64,000 nucleotides of DNA from an uncultured Paracoccaceae bacterium (GCA_947503925.1 CANNFQ010000006.1:62001-126000); one strand, 5' to 3'. Positions 44,979 through 54,437 are shown, numbered from the stretch's first letter. Notes: a model not told the origin generated them from the sequence alone. A program made the numbers and translations.

Positions 44979-45137
44979 CGGGTTGGATTTGCGATAACCA
45001 AAGGGGGCCGTGTTGGGCGGCACCCAGGTTCGCGGACAGCGTGATGCACCCAATGACGACCACGAATGACCTATCATCGGTCTTTCTCATTTGCCCGGAT
45101 CAGCGAACCGGCGGGCGCGTGTCATGAGGAAGAGCCA

Positions 45138-46673
45138 ATGACAGATCCACTTGATAACCTGCGCAGGCAGGCCAAAATCCTTCACAAACAATATGAGGCC
45201 GGTGACCGGGTGGCGATTACCCGTGTTGATCAGGTCAAGCCGCGTGCCGGTGACCTCAAACATGCCGATTTTCTGCATGTGATTGCCCGCGAAAACAGCT
45301 TTGCTAGCTGGCCGCAGATGAAAACGGCGGTCGAGACGCAAGGGATGGATCGCGCGGCCCGGCAACAGCGGTTGAAAATCGCGATCTATCATGGGCAGAC
45401 CCATGTCGTGCAGCAATTGATCTGGGACAGTCCCGATCTGGCGGATGGTGCCTTTGGCCTGCAGGTCGCGCTTTATGATCTTGCGGCGGTGCGGCGTGTT
45501 CTGGCTGATGATCCGCAGGCAGCAACCCGGTCCTACGGCCCGCGCCGCCCGATCCTGCATCTGGCATTCTCCAAGATGCTGACGGCCTGGCCCGGAAAAG
45601 AGGCGGAAATGCTCGCCATTGCCGAACTTCTGCTGGCGCATGGCGCCGATGTGAATGACGGCTTCCCCCATGAACCGGGCAGTGATCACAAGTTATCGGC
45701 GCTTTACGGGGCGATTGGCCATGCGGGGAATATGCCGCTGGGCCGCTGGCTGCTGGAACATGGGGCCGATCCCAATGACAATGAAAGCCTGTATCACGCG
45801 ACCGAGCTTGGGCATCATGAGGGGTTGAAACTGTTGCTGGCGCATGGGGCGGATCCCAAAGGCACCAACGCGCTCTTGCGCGCGATGGATTTCCATGATG
45901 TTGCAGCGGTACGCCTGCTTTTGGATGCAGGGGCCAATCCCAATGAATTCGCGGCAGAGGAGGTGGGCGGCGAAGCGCCCTTTGTCGTGCCCGCCCTGTT
46001 TCAGGCCGCGCGCCGCCATGCGGGGGCCGGGATGATCGACCTGCTGCTGGATGCTGGTGCTGATCCAGCGCTGGAATGGCGCGGGGCCAGCGCCTATGCG
46101 GCGGCTTGCGTCTTTGGCAATGATCTGCTGCGGGACCGGCTTGCGGCGCGGGGCAATGTTCCTCCTCTGACAGAGATCGAACAGATCTTGGCCGATTGCG
46201 CGCAGGGCAAGGTGGTCGACGGTCGCTGGATTGATGTTGCAAAGGTCCCGCCGGTCTTTGCAGCTGTGATCGTTGAGGTGCTGGCGCTGCCGGACCGGAT
46301 GCGACATGTCGCAGCACTTGTGCAGGCCGGGATGCCCTGGGATGCGCCGGATATGCAGGGAATGACACCGGTGCAAATCGCCGGGTGGCAGGGTCTGCCG
46401 GATATGCTGGGTTATTTCCTGCGCCTTGGACCGGATATGGGCCATGTGAACGGCTATGGTGGCACCTTGCTCAGCACGATCATCCACGGGTCCGAAAACT
46501 GTCCCGACAGGGCGACCCGCGATCATATCGGGTGCCTGCGGCAGGTGCTGGAACATGGGGCTGCTTTGCCGAAACGGGCGGTGATGCTTGCCGGTGATCC
46601 GGATGTTGCCGCCATGCTGGCGGAATGGGCGGCATCGCATCCGGGGCAGGTGGTGGCGCATGGTATTGCCTGA
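45138..46673 (+). CDS. Ankyrin-repeat protein
   Basis: A 511-residue cytoplasmic protein with no signal peptide. An N-terminal helical segment (DPLDNLRRQAKILHKQY) precedes at least six ankyrin-like units with the LLxHGADxN/LLDAGAxPN pattern (ELLLAHGADVND, LLEHGADPND, LLLAHGADPKG, LLLDAGANPNE, LLLDAGADPA). Such repeats bind proteins. GAGGAAGAG precedes the ATG at 45138. It overlaps a tyrosine-phosphatase gene by 14 bases, so the two may act together. Confidence 0.85.
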   Translation: MTDPLDNLRRQAKILHKQYEAGDRVAITRVDQVKPRAGDLKHADFLHVIARENSFASWPQMKTAVETQGMDRAARQQRLKIAIYHGQTHVVQQLIWDSPDLADGAFGLQVALYDLAAVRRVLADDPQAATRSYGPRRPILHLAFSKMLTAWPGKEAEMLAIAELLLAHGADVNDGFPHEPGSDHKLSALYGAIGHAGNMPLGRWLLEHGADPNDNESLYHATELGHHEGLKLLLAHGADPKGTNALLRAMDFHDVAAVRLLLDAGANPNEFAAEEVGGEAPFVVPALFQAARRHAGAGMIDLLLDAGADPALEWRGASAYAAACVFGNDLLRDRLAARGNVPPLTEIEQILADCAQGKVVDGRWIDVAKVPPVFAAVIVEVLALPDRMRHVAALVQAGMPWDAPDMQGMTPVQIAGWQGLPDMLGYFLRLGPDMGHVNGYGGTLLSTIIHGSENCPDRATRDHIGCLRQVLEHGAALPKRAVMLAGDPDVAAMLAEWAASHPGQVVAHGIA

Positions 46674-47139
46674 ATTTGTGATCCATAGCCTGCCAGTGGG
46701 TGGCGGGGAGTTGGGCATCAGCCCGATCCCTGGACGTACCCGACATTATTACACCGACTGGCTGCGCCTGATGGATTGGAAGCCGTCACTGGTCATCTCG
46801 ATGACCGCGCAGGCAGAGCTGGACCGTAAGGGAGCGGGATCGCTTGGGCAGGATCTGGCCAATGCGAAGGTCGGCTGGCTACATCTGCCGGTGCGGGATT
46901 TCGATGTGCCCGTGGGGCTGGACTGGGCACCGGTAAGGGACCGCGCCTTGGCGGAACTTGCCCAAGCAAACCGGGTGCTGGTCCATTGCTTTGGCGGTTG
47001 TGGGCGGTCTGGGATGATCTGCTTGCGGCTGATGATCGCGACGGGAGAGATACCCGACGCGGCCCTTGCCCGTTTGCGAAAGGTGCGGCCCTGTGCGGTT
47101 GAAACAGACTCCCAGATGGATTGGGCCAGACAAGGTTGA
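46660..47139 (+). CDS. Dual-specificity/tyrosine phosphatase family protein
   Basis: A 159-residue phosphatase. The P-loop VHCFGGCGRSG has the CX5R motif with Cys110 and Arg116, and an Asp-containing loop (VRDFDVPVGLDW, near 78-89) may supply the general acid. The ATG at 46660 lies inside the end of the ankyrin gene. A role in dephosphorylating a partner bound by the ankyrin protein is a guess from coupling. The 26-base palindrome follows the stop by six bases. Confidence 0.85.
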   Translation: MVLPEFVIHSLPVGGGELGISPIPGRTRHYYTDWLRLMDWKPSLVISMTAQAELDRKGAGSLGQDLANAKVGWLHLPVRDFDVPVGLDWAPVRDRALAELAQANRVLVHCFGGCGRSGMICLRLMIATGEIPDAALARLRKVRPCAVETDSQMDWARQG

Positions 47140-47145
47140 GACAAC

Positions 47146-47171
47146 GTAAGATGGGTTTAAACCCATCTTAC
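47146..47171. repeat. Perfect 26-base palindrome, copy 2
   Basis: Identical to 993-1018 over all 26 bases. It lies in the 55-base gap between the phosphatase gene and the convergent rsgA, as does copy 1 between convergent genes. Confidence 0.8.
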
Positions 47172-47194
47172 TGTCGGCAAACGCCTATGTTGAC

Positions 47195-48226
47195 TCAGCG
47201 TTTTTTCATGCTTTTTGCGTTTTTCACGATCTTGCCGAATTTCTTGTATCGATCACGCGCCTGCGCAATCGTCTCGGTCGCATATTCGTTTTCGCGCTTT
47301 AGTTTCTTGAAGCGTTTCAACCGGTCGGGATCAATATCGCCGGTTTCAATGGCGGCCTGCACGGCGCAACCCGGTTCGGTTTCATGTTCGCAATCGCGGA
47401 ATTTGCAATGCTCTGCCAGTTCCGAAATTTCCGCAAAAGTAGCGTCGATCCCATAGGCGACCTCTGCCACGCCAAGCCCGCGCATGCCCGGCGTGTCGAT
47501 CAGCCATCCACCCGACGGGATCTGGTGCAGCGACCGCCCCGTTGTGGTGTGCCGTCCGCGCGCATCGTCTTCGCGGATGTCTTGCGTCGCCGCATTCCCC
47601 CCCGTCAACGCGTTTGCCACGGTGGTTTTGCCCACGCCGGACGATCCCGTCAGCGCAACGGTTTGTCCTTTGGCGCACCACGGCGCAAGCCTGCCAGTCA
47701 CGTCATCGGCCTTGGCATTGATCGCCAGCACGTCAAGCCCGCGGCCCAGTTTGCGGGCCTTTTCGACATAGGCCTCGGGATCCGCGGTTTCATCTGCCTT
47801 GGTGATCAGGATCACCGGCGTGATCAGCGCGTCATTTGCCAGCGCCAGATAGCGTTCCAGCCGCGCGGGGTTGAAGTCGTTATTGCAGGATGTGGTGATA
47901 AAAAGCGTATCGATATTGGCCGCGATCAGCTGCTTGTCACTCGTATGATATTCGGTGCCGCGCCCCAGTTCGGTTTTCCGGTCCAGCACCCGCAGCAGCC
48001 GGTATTGCGCCGGGTTACACAGTACCCAGTCGCCCACAGCAACCGCAGCGGTGGTAATACCTGGATCGAGGGTGAGCGTCAGCGGTCCGATTTCAGAGAG
48101 CGCATTCACCCGGTCACGGTGGACGGTGGCGATGCGGGCAGGTGTGAGGTTTTCCAGCTCTTCGATCTCAAGCTGGGACATATAGAAGGGCGACCAGCCA
48201 AGGGCGTCGCGTGTCAGTTCAGTCAA
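47195..48226 (-). CDS. rsgA: Ribosome small subunit-dependent GTPase RsgA
   Basis: A 343-residue circularly permuted GTPase. The motif order is TKAD (G4, 142-145), then GSSGVGKTT (G1, 194-202), then DTPG (G3, 244-247). A zinc site is made by Cys274, Cys279, His281 and Cys287. RsgA checks late 30S maturation and releases RbfA. A lysine-rich C-terminal tail ends IVKNAKSMKKR. Confidence 0.96.
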   Translation of the reverse strand: MTELTRDALGWSPFYMSQLEIEELENLTPARIATVHRDRVNALSEIGPLTLTLDPGITTAAVAVGDWVLCNPAQYRLLRVLDRKTELGRGTEYHTSDKQLIAANIDTLFITTSCNNDFNPARLERYLALANDALITPVILITKADETADPEAYVEKARKLGRGLDVLAINAKADDVTGRLAPWCAKGQTVALTGSSGVGKTTVANALTGGNAATQDIREDDARGRHTTTGRSLHQIPSGGWLIDTPGMRGLGVAEVAYGIDATFAEISELAEHCKFRDCEHETEPGCAVQAAIETGDIDPDRLKRFKKLKRENEYATETIAQARDRYKKFGKIVKNAKSMKKR

Positions 48227-48425
48227 TGGGGTGTCCTCGTCAAAGGAAATGAATTGGCTGGTAGGGTAAACCTACCAGCAGGAGCCGGACGAGGGAACGG
48301 AAATAGCTTCAGCGCACCCGGACCGGGAGGATGGATTGCACAATCATATTTGTCCTCCTTGTGACAGCTGTCGCGTTCATTGTGCTCAAGCGTCGCGATT
48401 TGCCATTGGCAAATTTGCCTGAGGT

Positions 48426-48518
48426 GAGAGGCTGACAACGACCCAAGCGGGGCTCGTTATGGCTGCTTCCTTCCGGACCTGACCAGGTTGGCGAGGCGCC
48501 TGCCCGCGCCAACCTCTC
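48426..48518 (-). ncRNA. ffs: Signal recognition particle RNA, small bacterial type (4.5S)
   Basis: On the minus strand the region contains the conserved apical SRP domain GGTCAGGTCCGGAAGGAAGC. The ends pair as GAGAGG (5') with CCTCTC (3'), giving about 93 nt, and GGTTGGCG/CGCCAACC-like pairing lies at the 5' side. A TATATG box lies about ten bases upstream of the probable 5' end. The RNA works with Ffh in membrane protein targeting. The exact ends are estimated from pairing. Confidence 0.93.
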
Positions 48519-48559
48519 ATCCTGTCATATAGGGGGTGCCGCCTGCGCGCGCAAGTGAT

Positions 48560-50434
48560 TCAGAATGTCAGCCGGTATCTGTCAAACCCATCAACTCCGG
48601 GGCCGACGTGGCTGATATTGTTGGTCAGGTGCCGCCGGGCAGCGGGGGCGGATTGAAAGACCGCGCTTGTACCGGCCAGATGGGTGAATTGCATCGGGTG
48701 CGGGCAGGTCAGAGCCTCATGTCCGCTATGGCGCAGGTGATCGATCAGGATATCGCGGGTCGTTTCGGTCGAGGTGAAAAGGATGTCTTTGGGGTCGGCG
48801 ACGCCAAATCCACCCCCGCCATTTGTCCGGTAGCTATTGGTTGCGACGACAAAGCAATCATCATCCGCCACCGGTTTGCCGCCTTGTGACAGATGCGCCA
48901 CCCGGTTGGCATCGGGATGCGATAAGCGGCCGTCAGGGCTGAACCGGGGTGGCTGCGACAGGTCGAAACTGTAGCGCAGGCCATAGATCGTATCGCTGTT
49001 GTAAGGGGCGCTATGTGGGTTAAAGAGCGGCTGGTCATGCGCGCCCGGTGTGATGGTCGCAAAATGTGATGCGGCCCGTTCCAGCCAGTCGCGCAGCTGC
49101 CGCCCGGTGCAGCGGACTGCACATAGGACATTGGCGAAGGGATAGATCGCGGCAGCATCGCGCAGGGTCAGTGGCCCCGGTGGAATGTCGATGTAATGTC
49201 CGGGACCTGTGCGCCCACCGACCCGAAAGGGGGCCGTTGCGGCCAAAACCGGCAGATCATCTCGGCCAAGGGCCGTCATCGCCCGGGTGACGCAAGTTTT
49301 CTTGGCCTTTGCCAGCAGATGCTGGGCGATATCGGGGCCGATATTGGCAAAATAGCTGTGGATCGGCACATCTGTCTGCGCAATCGGTTGCCGGATATGG
49401 CGCAACGTGGCGGCATGCGCATCACTGATCTGCGCGCTGAGCTGTTGCTGCAGTACGGATTGTGGTTTGGCCTTCGTGCCGCGTTGCAGCCGGGCCTGCG
49501 CATTGCGCAATTGCCAGCGGTCATCAATCCAGGCGAGACGCATATCAACCACACCCAAAAGATTGCCGTAAAACCCCGCCATGACCGCTGGTTTTCCATG
49601 GAGCGTGCCCGCAAGCGGATCAATTGCATCGGATGCCATGACGCTATCGCCTGGAAAAACCTCATGGGTATGGCCGGTTAGTACAACGTCGATCCCGGGG
49701 ACCGCTGCCAACGGGACGGCGGCATTTTCCATCCTTTTGCTATGTTCGGTGGCCCCGATCCCGGAATGGCACAAGGCCACAATGACATCCGCCCCTGCGG
49801 CTTTCATTTGTGGCACGATCCGGTTGGCCGCGGCGACGATATCATCGGTTACGATCTGATCAGCAAGCACGGTCTTGTCCCAATCGGTGATCTGTGGCGT
49901 TACAAAACCGGTCACCCCAACCTTCAGGTGGCGGATCGTCCCGTCATCGCAATGCATCCGGCGTTCCAGAATAAGAAAAGGTTCGGCCAGCCTGTCGTTT
50001 TTCAGATGGGTGATATTGGCGCAAGTAACTGGAAACTTTGCATCTTTCAGCGCATTTTTCAGGAAATCGAGGCCATAGTTGAATTCGTGATTGCCCAGCG
50101 TGACCGCATCATAAGACAGCGTATTCAGCGCGGTGATCATCGGATGTACATCCGCCCCAATCCCACGGCTGGCGACGTAATCGGCCAGCGGATTACCCTG
50201 AATGAAGTCGCCATTATCAAACAAAAGCGACGTGACGCCGTCCTCGGCGCGCAGATCCTCGATAGCGGCGGCAAGGGTGATCAGACCCGTGCTTGTTGCT
50301 TCCCGATCCGAAAAGTAATCGTAGTCCAGAATTTGCATGTGCAAATCTGTCGTCTCCAAAATCCGGAGCCGCGCGGTCGGGATATCCCCCTGCCCATTGA
50401 TGGAGCCGATTTCGGGCGATTCCATGTTCATCAT
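48560..50434 (-). CDS. cpdB: 2',3'-cyclic-nucleotide 2'-phosphodiesterase/3'-nucleotidase
   Basis: A 624-residue two-domain protein. The N-terminal calcineurin-like metallophosphatase domain shows ILETTDLHMQILDYDYFSD, FDNGDFIQGNPLADY, LGNHEFNYGLDFL and VLTGHTHEVF. The C-terminal 5'-nucleotidase domain includes ATNSYRTNGGGGFG. It hydrolyses cyclic nucleotides and 3'-nucleotides. CpdB is usually periplasmic, but no signal peptide is visible from any plausible start (50434, 50431, 50425), and no clear ribosome site marks one. It is divergent from nudC. Confidence 0.88.
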   Translation of the reverse strand: MMNMESPEIGSINGQGDIPTARLRILETTDLHMQILDYDYFSDREATSTGLITLAAAIEDLRAEDGVTSLLFDNGDFIQGNPLADYVASRGIGADVHPMITALNTLSYDAVTLGNHEFNYGLDFLKNALKDAKFPVTCANITHLKNDRLAEPFLILERRMHCDDGTIRHLKVGVTGFVTPQITDWDKTVLADQIVTDDIVAAANRIVPQMKAAGADVIVALCHSGIGATEHSKRMENAAVPLAAVPGIDVVLTGHTHEVFPGDSVMASDAIDPLAGTLHGKPAVMAGFYGNLLGVVDMRLAWIDDRWQLRNAQARLQRGTKAKPQSVLQQQLSAQISDAHAATLRHIRQPIAQTDVPIHSYFANIGPDIAQHLLAKAKKTCVTRAMTALGRDDLPVLAATAPFRVGGRTGPGHYIDIPPGPLTLRDAAAIYPFANVLCAVRCTGRQLRDWLERAASHFATITPGAHDQPLFNPHSAPYNSDTIYGLRYSFDLSQPPRFSPDGRLSHPDANRVAHLSQGGKPVADDDCFVVATNSYRTNGGGGFGVADPKDILFTSTETTRDILIDHLRHSGHEALTCPHPMQFTHLAGTSAVFQSAPAARRHLTNNISHVGPGVDGFDRYRLTF

Positions 50435-50520
50435 ACAACTATAAGGCGAATAATTGGAATTGGTAGAGAAAGCACACGGAAAAATTTGAACTTGCGTGGA
50501 TGCCGTGGCATTGCGTTCCG

Positions 50521-51477
50521 ATGAAAATTGCAGAAACAGTGACTTTTGGTGGCTCCGGCCTTGATCGCGCGGCCGAATGGCGGGCGAACGCGACGGCATT
50601 GCAAGCCCGTGCGGACGCGTCTTGTATCGTGCTTTGGCGTGGTAAACCGATGCTGAAAGAGGATCACCTTGTCCATGTCCCTTTGGATCATGCCATCATG
50701 CATGACGCAAGCGATAGCCCGATTTTATTGGGGCGTGCGGATGAAAAACCGATCTTTGCGGCGGATCTGTCGGAATGGATGCCGGATGACATCGATACCA
50801 GCCAGTTGGACAGTTTTTTGGATCAATCCACGCAGCATCATCCGGCGATGCCCGATGATGTCACTTTCGTCGAATTGCGCGCGGCTATGGTCCGGCTGAC
50901 ACCGCGCGATGCGGGATTGGCGGCTACTGCCAAGGCGGTTTTTGGTTGGCATCGGTCGCATCGGTTCTGTGCGCTTTGCGGCGAGCAAAGCGTGATGGCA
51001 ATGGCGGGCTGGCAGCGCGATTGCCCATCTTGCGGCGGGCATCATTTCCCCCGCACCGACCCGGTCGTGATTATGTTGATCACTCATGGCAATTCCGTTC
51101 TGTTGGGGCGGTCGCCGGGTTGGCCGGCGGGCATGTATTCCTGCCTTGCCGGTTTTGTTGAACCGGGTGAGACGATTGAAGCCGCCGTGCGCCGCGAAGT
51201 GTTCGAGGAGGCAGGCGTGCGTGTTGGTGCGGTCCGATACCTGTCCAGCCAACCCTGGCCTTTCCCATCATCACTGATGTTTGGCTGTCAGGGGGATGCA
51301 CTTGACACCGCATTGACCATCGACCCGGTCGAGATCGAGGATGCCCGTTGGGTCAGTCGCGAGGAAATTGCCCTGGCCTTTACTGGCGATCATCCCGACA
51401 TCCTGCCTGCTCGAAAAGGCGCGATTGCGCATTTTCTGCTGGAAAACTGGCTCGCAGATAGGCTTGATGAAGAATGA
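50521..51477 (+). CDS. nudC: NAD+ diphosphatase / RNA decapping hydrolase NudC
   Basis: A 318-residue Nudix enzyme. The zinc ribbon is CALCGEQ...CPSCGGHHFPRTDPVVIM. The Nudix box is GFVEPGETIEAAVRREVFEEAGV, and the NudC-specific SQPWPFPSS follows it. It splits NADH and removes NAD caps from RNA. The ATG at 50521 gives the normal start; 86 bases separate it from cpdB. Confidence 0.95.
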   Translation: MKIAETVTFGGSGLDRAAEWRANATALQARADASCIVLWRGKPMLKEDHLVHVPLDHAIMHDASDSPILLGRADEKPIFAADLSEWMPDDIDTSQLDSFLDQSTQHHPAMPDDVTFVELRAAMVRLTPRDAGLAATAKAVFGWHRSHRFCALCGEQSVMAMAGWQRDCPSCGGHHFPRTDPVVIMLITHGNSVLLGRSPGWPAGMYSCLAGFVEPGETIEAAVRREVFEEAGVRVGAVRYLSSQPWPFPSSLMFGCQGDALDTALTIDPVEIEDARWVSREEIALAFTGDHPDILPARKGAIAHFLLENWLADRLDEE

Positions 51478-51502
51478 CTGACGATAGTTCCGGGTATAGC
51501 GC

Positions 51503-51967
51503 ATGAAATTCAGCACACGCGAAGATATCGAAGCCCCGATTGACCATGTCTTTGCCCAGATGAGCGATTTCGATGCGTTCCAACGGCGCGCGATGCGCCG
51601 TGGCGGACAGGTCAAGCGCTTGGATGACGGCCCGATCAAAACCGGATCAGACTGGGACATCGCGTTTTCATACCGTGGCAAGGACCGTCGTCTGTATGCC
51701 GAACTGACAGAATATGAACCGCCGTATCAATATGTGGTCGTGGCGGGCTCTGACGGGCTGACCATCACGACCCAGGTGGAATTGGTTGCCCTGTCTCGGG
51801 GCCGGACCCGCATCGCGATCGGTATGGATCTGCGAGCCAAATCCCTGACTGCGCGTTTGCTTTTGCAGTCAATGAAATTGGCAAAAGGCAAACTGGCGAA
51901 GCGGTTCAAGGCGCGCGTCGTTGAACATGCGGAAGATATCGAGGACGCATATCGCAAGAGCGTCTAG
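51503..51967 (+). CDS. SRPBCC family protein
   Basis: A 154-residue START-like protein: MKFSTREDIEAPIDHVFAQMSDFDAFQRRAMRRGG, then GSDWDIAFSYRGKDRRLYAELTEYEPPYQYVVVAG. This fold makes a deep hydrophobic pocket for lipids or aromatic ligands. It follows nudC by 25 bases on the same strand. Ligand and role are unknown. Confidence 0.82.
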   Translation: MKFSTREDIEAPIDHVFAQMSDFDAFQRRAMRRGGQVKRLDDGPIKTGSDWDIAFSYRGKDRRLYAELTEYEPPYQYVVVAGSDGLTITTQVELVALSRGRTRIAIGMDLRAKSLTARLLLQSMKLAKGKLAKRFKARVVEHAEDIEDAYRKSV

Positions 51968-52083
51968 CCGGCAGGCTGACGGGCAGAATTGCCGCTGCAG
52001 ATTTCCGATATGATGATCAGAATGTGTGGGCTTGCAGTCCGTTCTGTACCTTGAGCGGGTGTAAAATATGTTGATATAAAAAA

Positions 52084-52114
52084 TATCATAGATTTTTGAA
52101 TCTATATTATGATA
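52084..52114. promoter_or_regulatory. Nested palindrome upstream of the four-enzyme operon
   Basis: The inner palindrome is ATAGATT-TTTG-AATCTAT (52088-52105). An outer pair is TATCATA (52084-52090) and TATGATA (52108-52114). It lies 33 bases upstream of the first gene in an AT-rich stretch. No regulator gene is adjacent, so the factor is encoded elsewhere. Nested inverted repeats of this kind suit a GntR-type or LacI-type dimer; binding is inferred. Confidence 0.55.
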
Positions 52115-52147
52115 CTGCTATCCGCAGAGATCATGAGGTGATTCAAA

Positions 52148-53047
52148 ATGCCATCAGACGCCGGAGAGCCGCTTTATTCCCTTGCGCATCTGACGCTGAT
52201 CAACGCGACCGCGCCAGAGCTGATCTATATCGCCGCCCGCGCAGGTTATGACGCTGTTTCGCCGCGCTTTATCCAAATGAATGTGCCAGGTGAATTTCGC
52301 GAAAACCCGATTGATAAGGCAATGGTGTCGGCCACGAAAACGGCGCTAAAAACCACCGGGTTGAAGGTGCTGGATATCGAACTGGCCCGCATTACCGAAG
52401 ATTGCGACCCTCGCAGTTTCGAACCCGCCTGCGCGTTGGGTGGCGAATTAGGCGCCACAAGGATGATCATGTCGGCATGGACGCCGACCCGCGATGACCG
52501 CAACTTCATCGTTGATTGCTATGCTGAAACCTGCGAAATCGCCTCCCCCTATGGCCTGTCGGTCGACCTTGAATTTCCCAGCTTCAGCCGCTTGCGCACA
52601 TTGGACGAAACGCTGGATATCGTCCGCGCCGCTGATCGGCCAAATGGGGGTATTCTGGTCGATACGCTATATCTGCACCTGTCCCGCGTGGATCTGGCCG
52701 AGCTTTTGCATGTGCCCGGTGCGCTGCTGAATTTCCTGCATATCTCGGACGCGCTGCCCGGTATTGCCGATACCCGCGAAGGCATGATCCAGCTGGCCCG
52801 CGATGCCCGGCTTTATCCCGGCGAAGGCTGCATCGATTTTGCGGGCATCATCGAACGAATGCCCCCTGTGGACTATTCCATCGAACTGCCCAACCAATCC
52901 CGCGTTACCGAACTGGGCTTTGAAGAACACGCCCGGCGCTGTTTGCAGCATGCCAAACGCACGTTTGGACATGTCCGCAGCCAGCGCCGCAATCACCCCA
53001 TCCCCCCACAAGAAACCATGATGACAGATGGCCAAAGAGCTTACTGA
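52148..53047 (+). CDS. TIM-barrel isomerase/epimerase-like protein
   Basis: A 299-residue protein of the xylose-isomerase-like TIM barrel group: LAHLTLINATAPELIYIAARAGYDAVSPRFI, LKVLDIELARI, LSVDLEFPSFSRLRTLDE and FLHISDALPG match the usual strand order. Family members isomerise or epimerise sugars and hydroxy-acids, with metal bound by acidic and His residues. GAGGTG lies eight bases before the ATG. It overlaps the next gene by 20 bases and is the first gene of the operon. The substrate is unknown. Confidence 0.8.
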   Translation: MPSDAGEPLYSLAHLTLINATAPELIYIAARAGYDAVSPRFIQMNVPGEFRENPIDKAMVSATKTALKTTGLKVLDIELARITEDCDPRSFEPACALGGELGATRMIMSAWTPTRDDRNFIVDCYAETCEIASPYGLSVDLEFPSFSRLRTLDETLDIVRAADRPNGGILVDTLYLHLSRVDLAELLHVPGALLNFLHISDALPGIADTREGMIQLARDARLYPGEGCIDFAGIIERMPPVDYSIELPNQSRVTELGFEEHARRCLQHAKRTFGHVRSQRRNHPIPPQETMMTDGQRAY

Positions 53048-54437
53048 ACAAGACCGGCAATTGGCGGCAGACATGATCGCACGTGCCCGCGCTGCAATGG
53101 CCGCAATCGAAGACTGGTCGCAGGATGACCTTGACCGCCTGGCCCAGGCCATCGCCTGGTATGCGGGCAATGAAAAAACATTCACCCGGCTGGCGCATCA
53201 GGGCGTGGATGAAAGCGGCATTGGCGACCGTGAAGGCCGACCCGCCAAGCGATTCAAGATTCAGATGGTGTTGCGCGATGTGCTGCGCACCCCATCCACC
53301 GGCGTGGTCGAGGTGGATGAGGCCAAGGGCCTGGTCAAATATGCCAAGCCTGCTGGCGTCATCGCATCCCTGATCCCGATGACCAACCCCGCAATGACGC
53401 CGCCGGTCACTGGTGTGTCGGCGGCCAATGCGCGCAATGCGGTGATCTTTTCGCCCCATCCACGCACGGCCCAGACGACATGGGACATGACGCAAGTCAT
53501 GCGCGCGGCCTGCCGGGCCGTGGGCGCGCCCGAGGACCTGTTTCAATGTGTGCGCCACCCGTCCATCCCGCTGACCCAGCACCTGATGGAGCAATGCGAT
53601 CTGACGCTGGCCACCGGGGGTAAACCCATGGTCAAGGCCGCCTATTCCTCTGGCCGCCCGGCTTACGGGGTCGGGGCTGGCAACTCCTCTATCGTTATCG
53701 ACGAGACGGCGGATATCGCGATTGCGGCACAGAATACCCGCATCTCAAAAACCTCCGATTTCGGGTCTGGCTGTTCGGCGGACGGGAATATCATCATCCA
53801 GCGCAGCATCTATGACCAGATGGTCGCAGCGCTGGAGGCCGAAGGCGGCTATCTGTGCAGCGATGCGGAAAAGGCACTGCTGGAGTCGGCGATGTGGGAC
53901 GAGAAGGGCAACCGCACTTTCCCCACCATCGCCTGCAAACCCCAGCAGACCGCGGATGTGGCCGGGTTCAGCATCCCCGCGGATCGAAAGTTCCTGATGG
54001 TTGAAAATCAGGGCCAAATCGGCCCGGACCACAAGTTCAGCAAGGAAAAGCTGACGACGCTCATGGCGCTCTATAATTTTGATACTTTCGAAGGCGCGCT
54101 CGCCACCGTTCGCGCCATTTACGACACCGGCGGCAAGGGGCATTCCTGCGGCATCTATAGCCATAATGACGCCAATATCGACGCGCTCGCCCGCGTCGCC
54201 CCGGTCAGCCGGATGATGGTGCGCCAGCCGCAATCCAAGGCCAATGCAGGGGCGTGGACCAATGGGATGCCGATGACATCCAGCCTTGGCTGCGGCATCT
54301 GGGGCGGCAACATCACCAATGAAAACGTCACCATGAAACACATGATGAACTACACATGGGTCGCACGGCCCATCGCCGAAGATCGTCCCTCGGAAGAGGA
54401 ACTTTTCGGCGAATTCTACGGACAGGAGATCGCATAA
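53028..54437 (+). CDS. CoA-acylating aldehyde dehydrogenase (SauS-like)
   Basis: A 469-residue aldehyde dehydrogenase. The catalytic Cys is Cys249 in DFGSGCSADG, and GVIASLIPMTNPAMTPP and ATGGKPMVKAAYSSGRPAYGVGAGNS are typical of acylating members such as sulfoacetaldehyde and acetaldehyde dehydrogenases. The product is expected to be an acyl-CoA. It shares the TAATG junction with the downstream thiamine-diphosphate enzyme. The aldehyde cannot be named from sequence; sulfoacetaldehyde is one possibility. Confidence 0.85.
   Translation: MAKELTEQDRQLAADMIARARAAMAAIEDWSQDDLDRLAQAIAWYAGNEKTFTRLAHQGVDESGIGDREGRPAKRFKIQMVLRDVLRTPSTGVVEVDEAKGLVKYAKPAGVIASLIPMTNPAMTPPVTGVSAANARNAVIFSPHPRTAQTTWDMTQVMRAACRAVGAPEDLFQCVRHPSIPLTQHLMEQCDLTLATGGKPMVKAAYSSGRPAYGVGAGNSSIVIDETADIAIAAQNTRISKTSDFGSGCSADGNIIIQRSIYDQMVAALEAEGGYLCSDAEKALLESAMWDEKGNRTFPTIACKPQQTADVAGFSIPADRKFLMVENQGQIGPDHKFSKEKLTTLMALYNFDTFEGALATVRAIYDTGGKGHSCGIYSHNDANIDALARVAPVSRMMVRQPQSKANAGAWTNGMPMTSSLGCGIWGGNITNENVTMKHMMNYTWVARPIAEDRPSEEELFGEFYGQEIA

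Noticed and set aside
45693..46718. 341-codon minus-strand frame over the ankyrin gene
   Set aside because: Antisense to regular ankyrin repeats and rich in His, Pro and Arg as expected for a shadow frame.
48223..48438. 71-codon minus-strand frame near the SRP RNA
   Set aside because: It runs into the conserved SRP RNA and has no domain or ribosome site.
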